Origin: DAOUKH01 sp965207995 | Lineage (GTDB): Bacteria; Chloroflexota; Dehalococcoidia; SHYB01 | Length of the DNA: 64,000 bases | Assembly: GCA_965207995.1 (NCBI GenBank) | Contig: OZ242299.1 | Location: 1,736,001-1,800,000 of the forward strand | Direction of reading: 5' to 3' | Part shown: positions 60,849-64,000 of the stretch, in pieces | Layout: the number at the start of each line of letters is the position of its first letter | Position numbering within the stretch: the stretch's first letter is position 1 | The notes under the pieces: model-generated | Told to the model about the DNA's origin: nothing | The model's input: only the letters and a program-made list of their open reading frames with translations | Database searches by the model: none | Position numbers and translations under genes: made by a program

Positions 60849-60951
60849 CGTGTCCTCCGCTTAGGGGCCGGGGCTCGGTCGAGCGCCGCGCCCAAGCGGG
60901 GATTGTAGGCGGCGTCCCGCTTCCGTGTCCACCTCATTTATGGGGGAAGCG

Positions 60952-60981
60952 TTGACAGACGAACGGAAGCGGGTGTACAAT
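60952..60981 (+). promoter_or_regulatory. Promoter of rpoB
   Basis: TTGACA (60952-60957), 18-bp spacer, TACAAT (60976-60981): near consensus. The leader of about 137 nt to the ATG holds no obvious gene. Confidence 0.8.
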
Positions 60982-61124
60982 CACCGTTGCCCTACTATGC
61001 CCCTCGTGCGCCCTACGAGCAAGCCGCGTTCAGGGAATCTGCGCCGCCCGGTACCGCCTTCCGCTTACCTACTTGGCCTGATTGCGCCTTGTCGCGTGGG
61101 AGCCCTTCTAAGGAGCCTTGCCGC

Positions 61125-64000
<2,876 letters not shown>

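Overview
The window is about 66% GC and densely coded on both strands. It looks like a chromosomal piece of an aerobic, heterotrophic, uncultivated-type Chloroflexota (Dehalococcoidia / SAR202-like). The evidence is indirect: six CaiB/BaiF class III CoA-transferases, two luciferase-like flavin monooxygenases (LLM), several SDR oxidoreductases and crotonases, a class I FBP / class I aldolase pair, and an rpoB that stands apart from the ribosomal protein genes. There is no rRNA gene, so the lineage is an inference.

Left part (1-13.2 kb): a TPP-riboswitch-controlled thiG-thiE operon, a DHA2 efflux pump, a metallophosphoesterase, and a low-GC DUF3800 gene flanked by structured DNA/RNA and a perfect sigma70 promoter. 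Next come a DEAD-box helicase with an attenuator-like leader, a CaiB / LLM monooxygenase / alpha-beta hydrolase cluster, a low-GC overlapping restriction-modification pair and a MOSC protein.

Middle (13.2-31.5 kb): VOC protein, amidohydrolase, double-ACT protein, histidine decarboxylase, two tandem crotonases, an SDR that lacks the catalytic lysine, a large repeat-bearing membrane protein, tRNA-Ala(CGC), a DUF2207-like membrane protein, a 35% histidine repeat protein, an MMPL transporter joined to an MpaB-type oxygenase gene, a double-domain dCTP deaminase, and a lipoprotein solute-binding protein with a repetitive linker.

Right part (31.8-64 kb): three consecutive CaiB/BaiF genes, ffh, an SbcC/Rad50-like ATPase, rsmG, a two-subunit 3-oxoacid-type CoA-transferase, a methylmalonyl-CoA-mutase-family large subunit followed by fbp and fructose-bisphosphate aldolase, an ilvE-to-queG minus-strand run, an EndoIII-like glycosylase, a HAD phosphatase, xdhC-mocA (molybdenum cofactor handling), a ferredoxin sulfite/nitrite reductase, a four-gene operon (LLM monooxygenase, MerB-like protein, two CaiB/BaiF transferases), an SDR, and the first 958 codons of rpoB.

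Taken together the genes suggest a cell that activates diverse carboxylic acids as CoA thioesters, oxidises them with flavin enzymes, hydratases and dehydrogenases, and feeds the products through a mutase and gluconeogenesis. The best leads for something new are: the promoter plus three-way-junction RNA beside DUF3800; the 51-histidine repeat protein; the LLM/MerB-like/CaiB operon; two CaiB paralogues that lack the catalytic aspartate; and a family of dispersed intergenic palindromes. All coordinates come from reading the sequence. No database search was possible.
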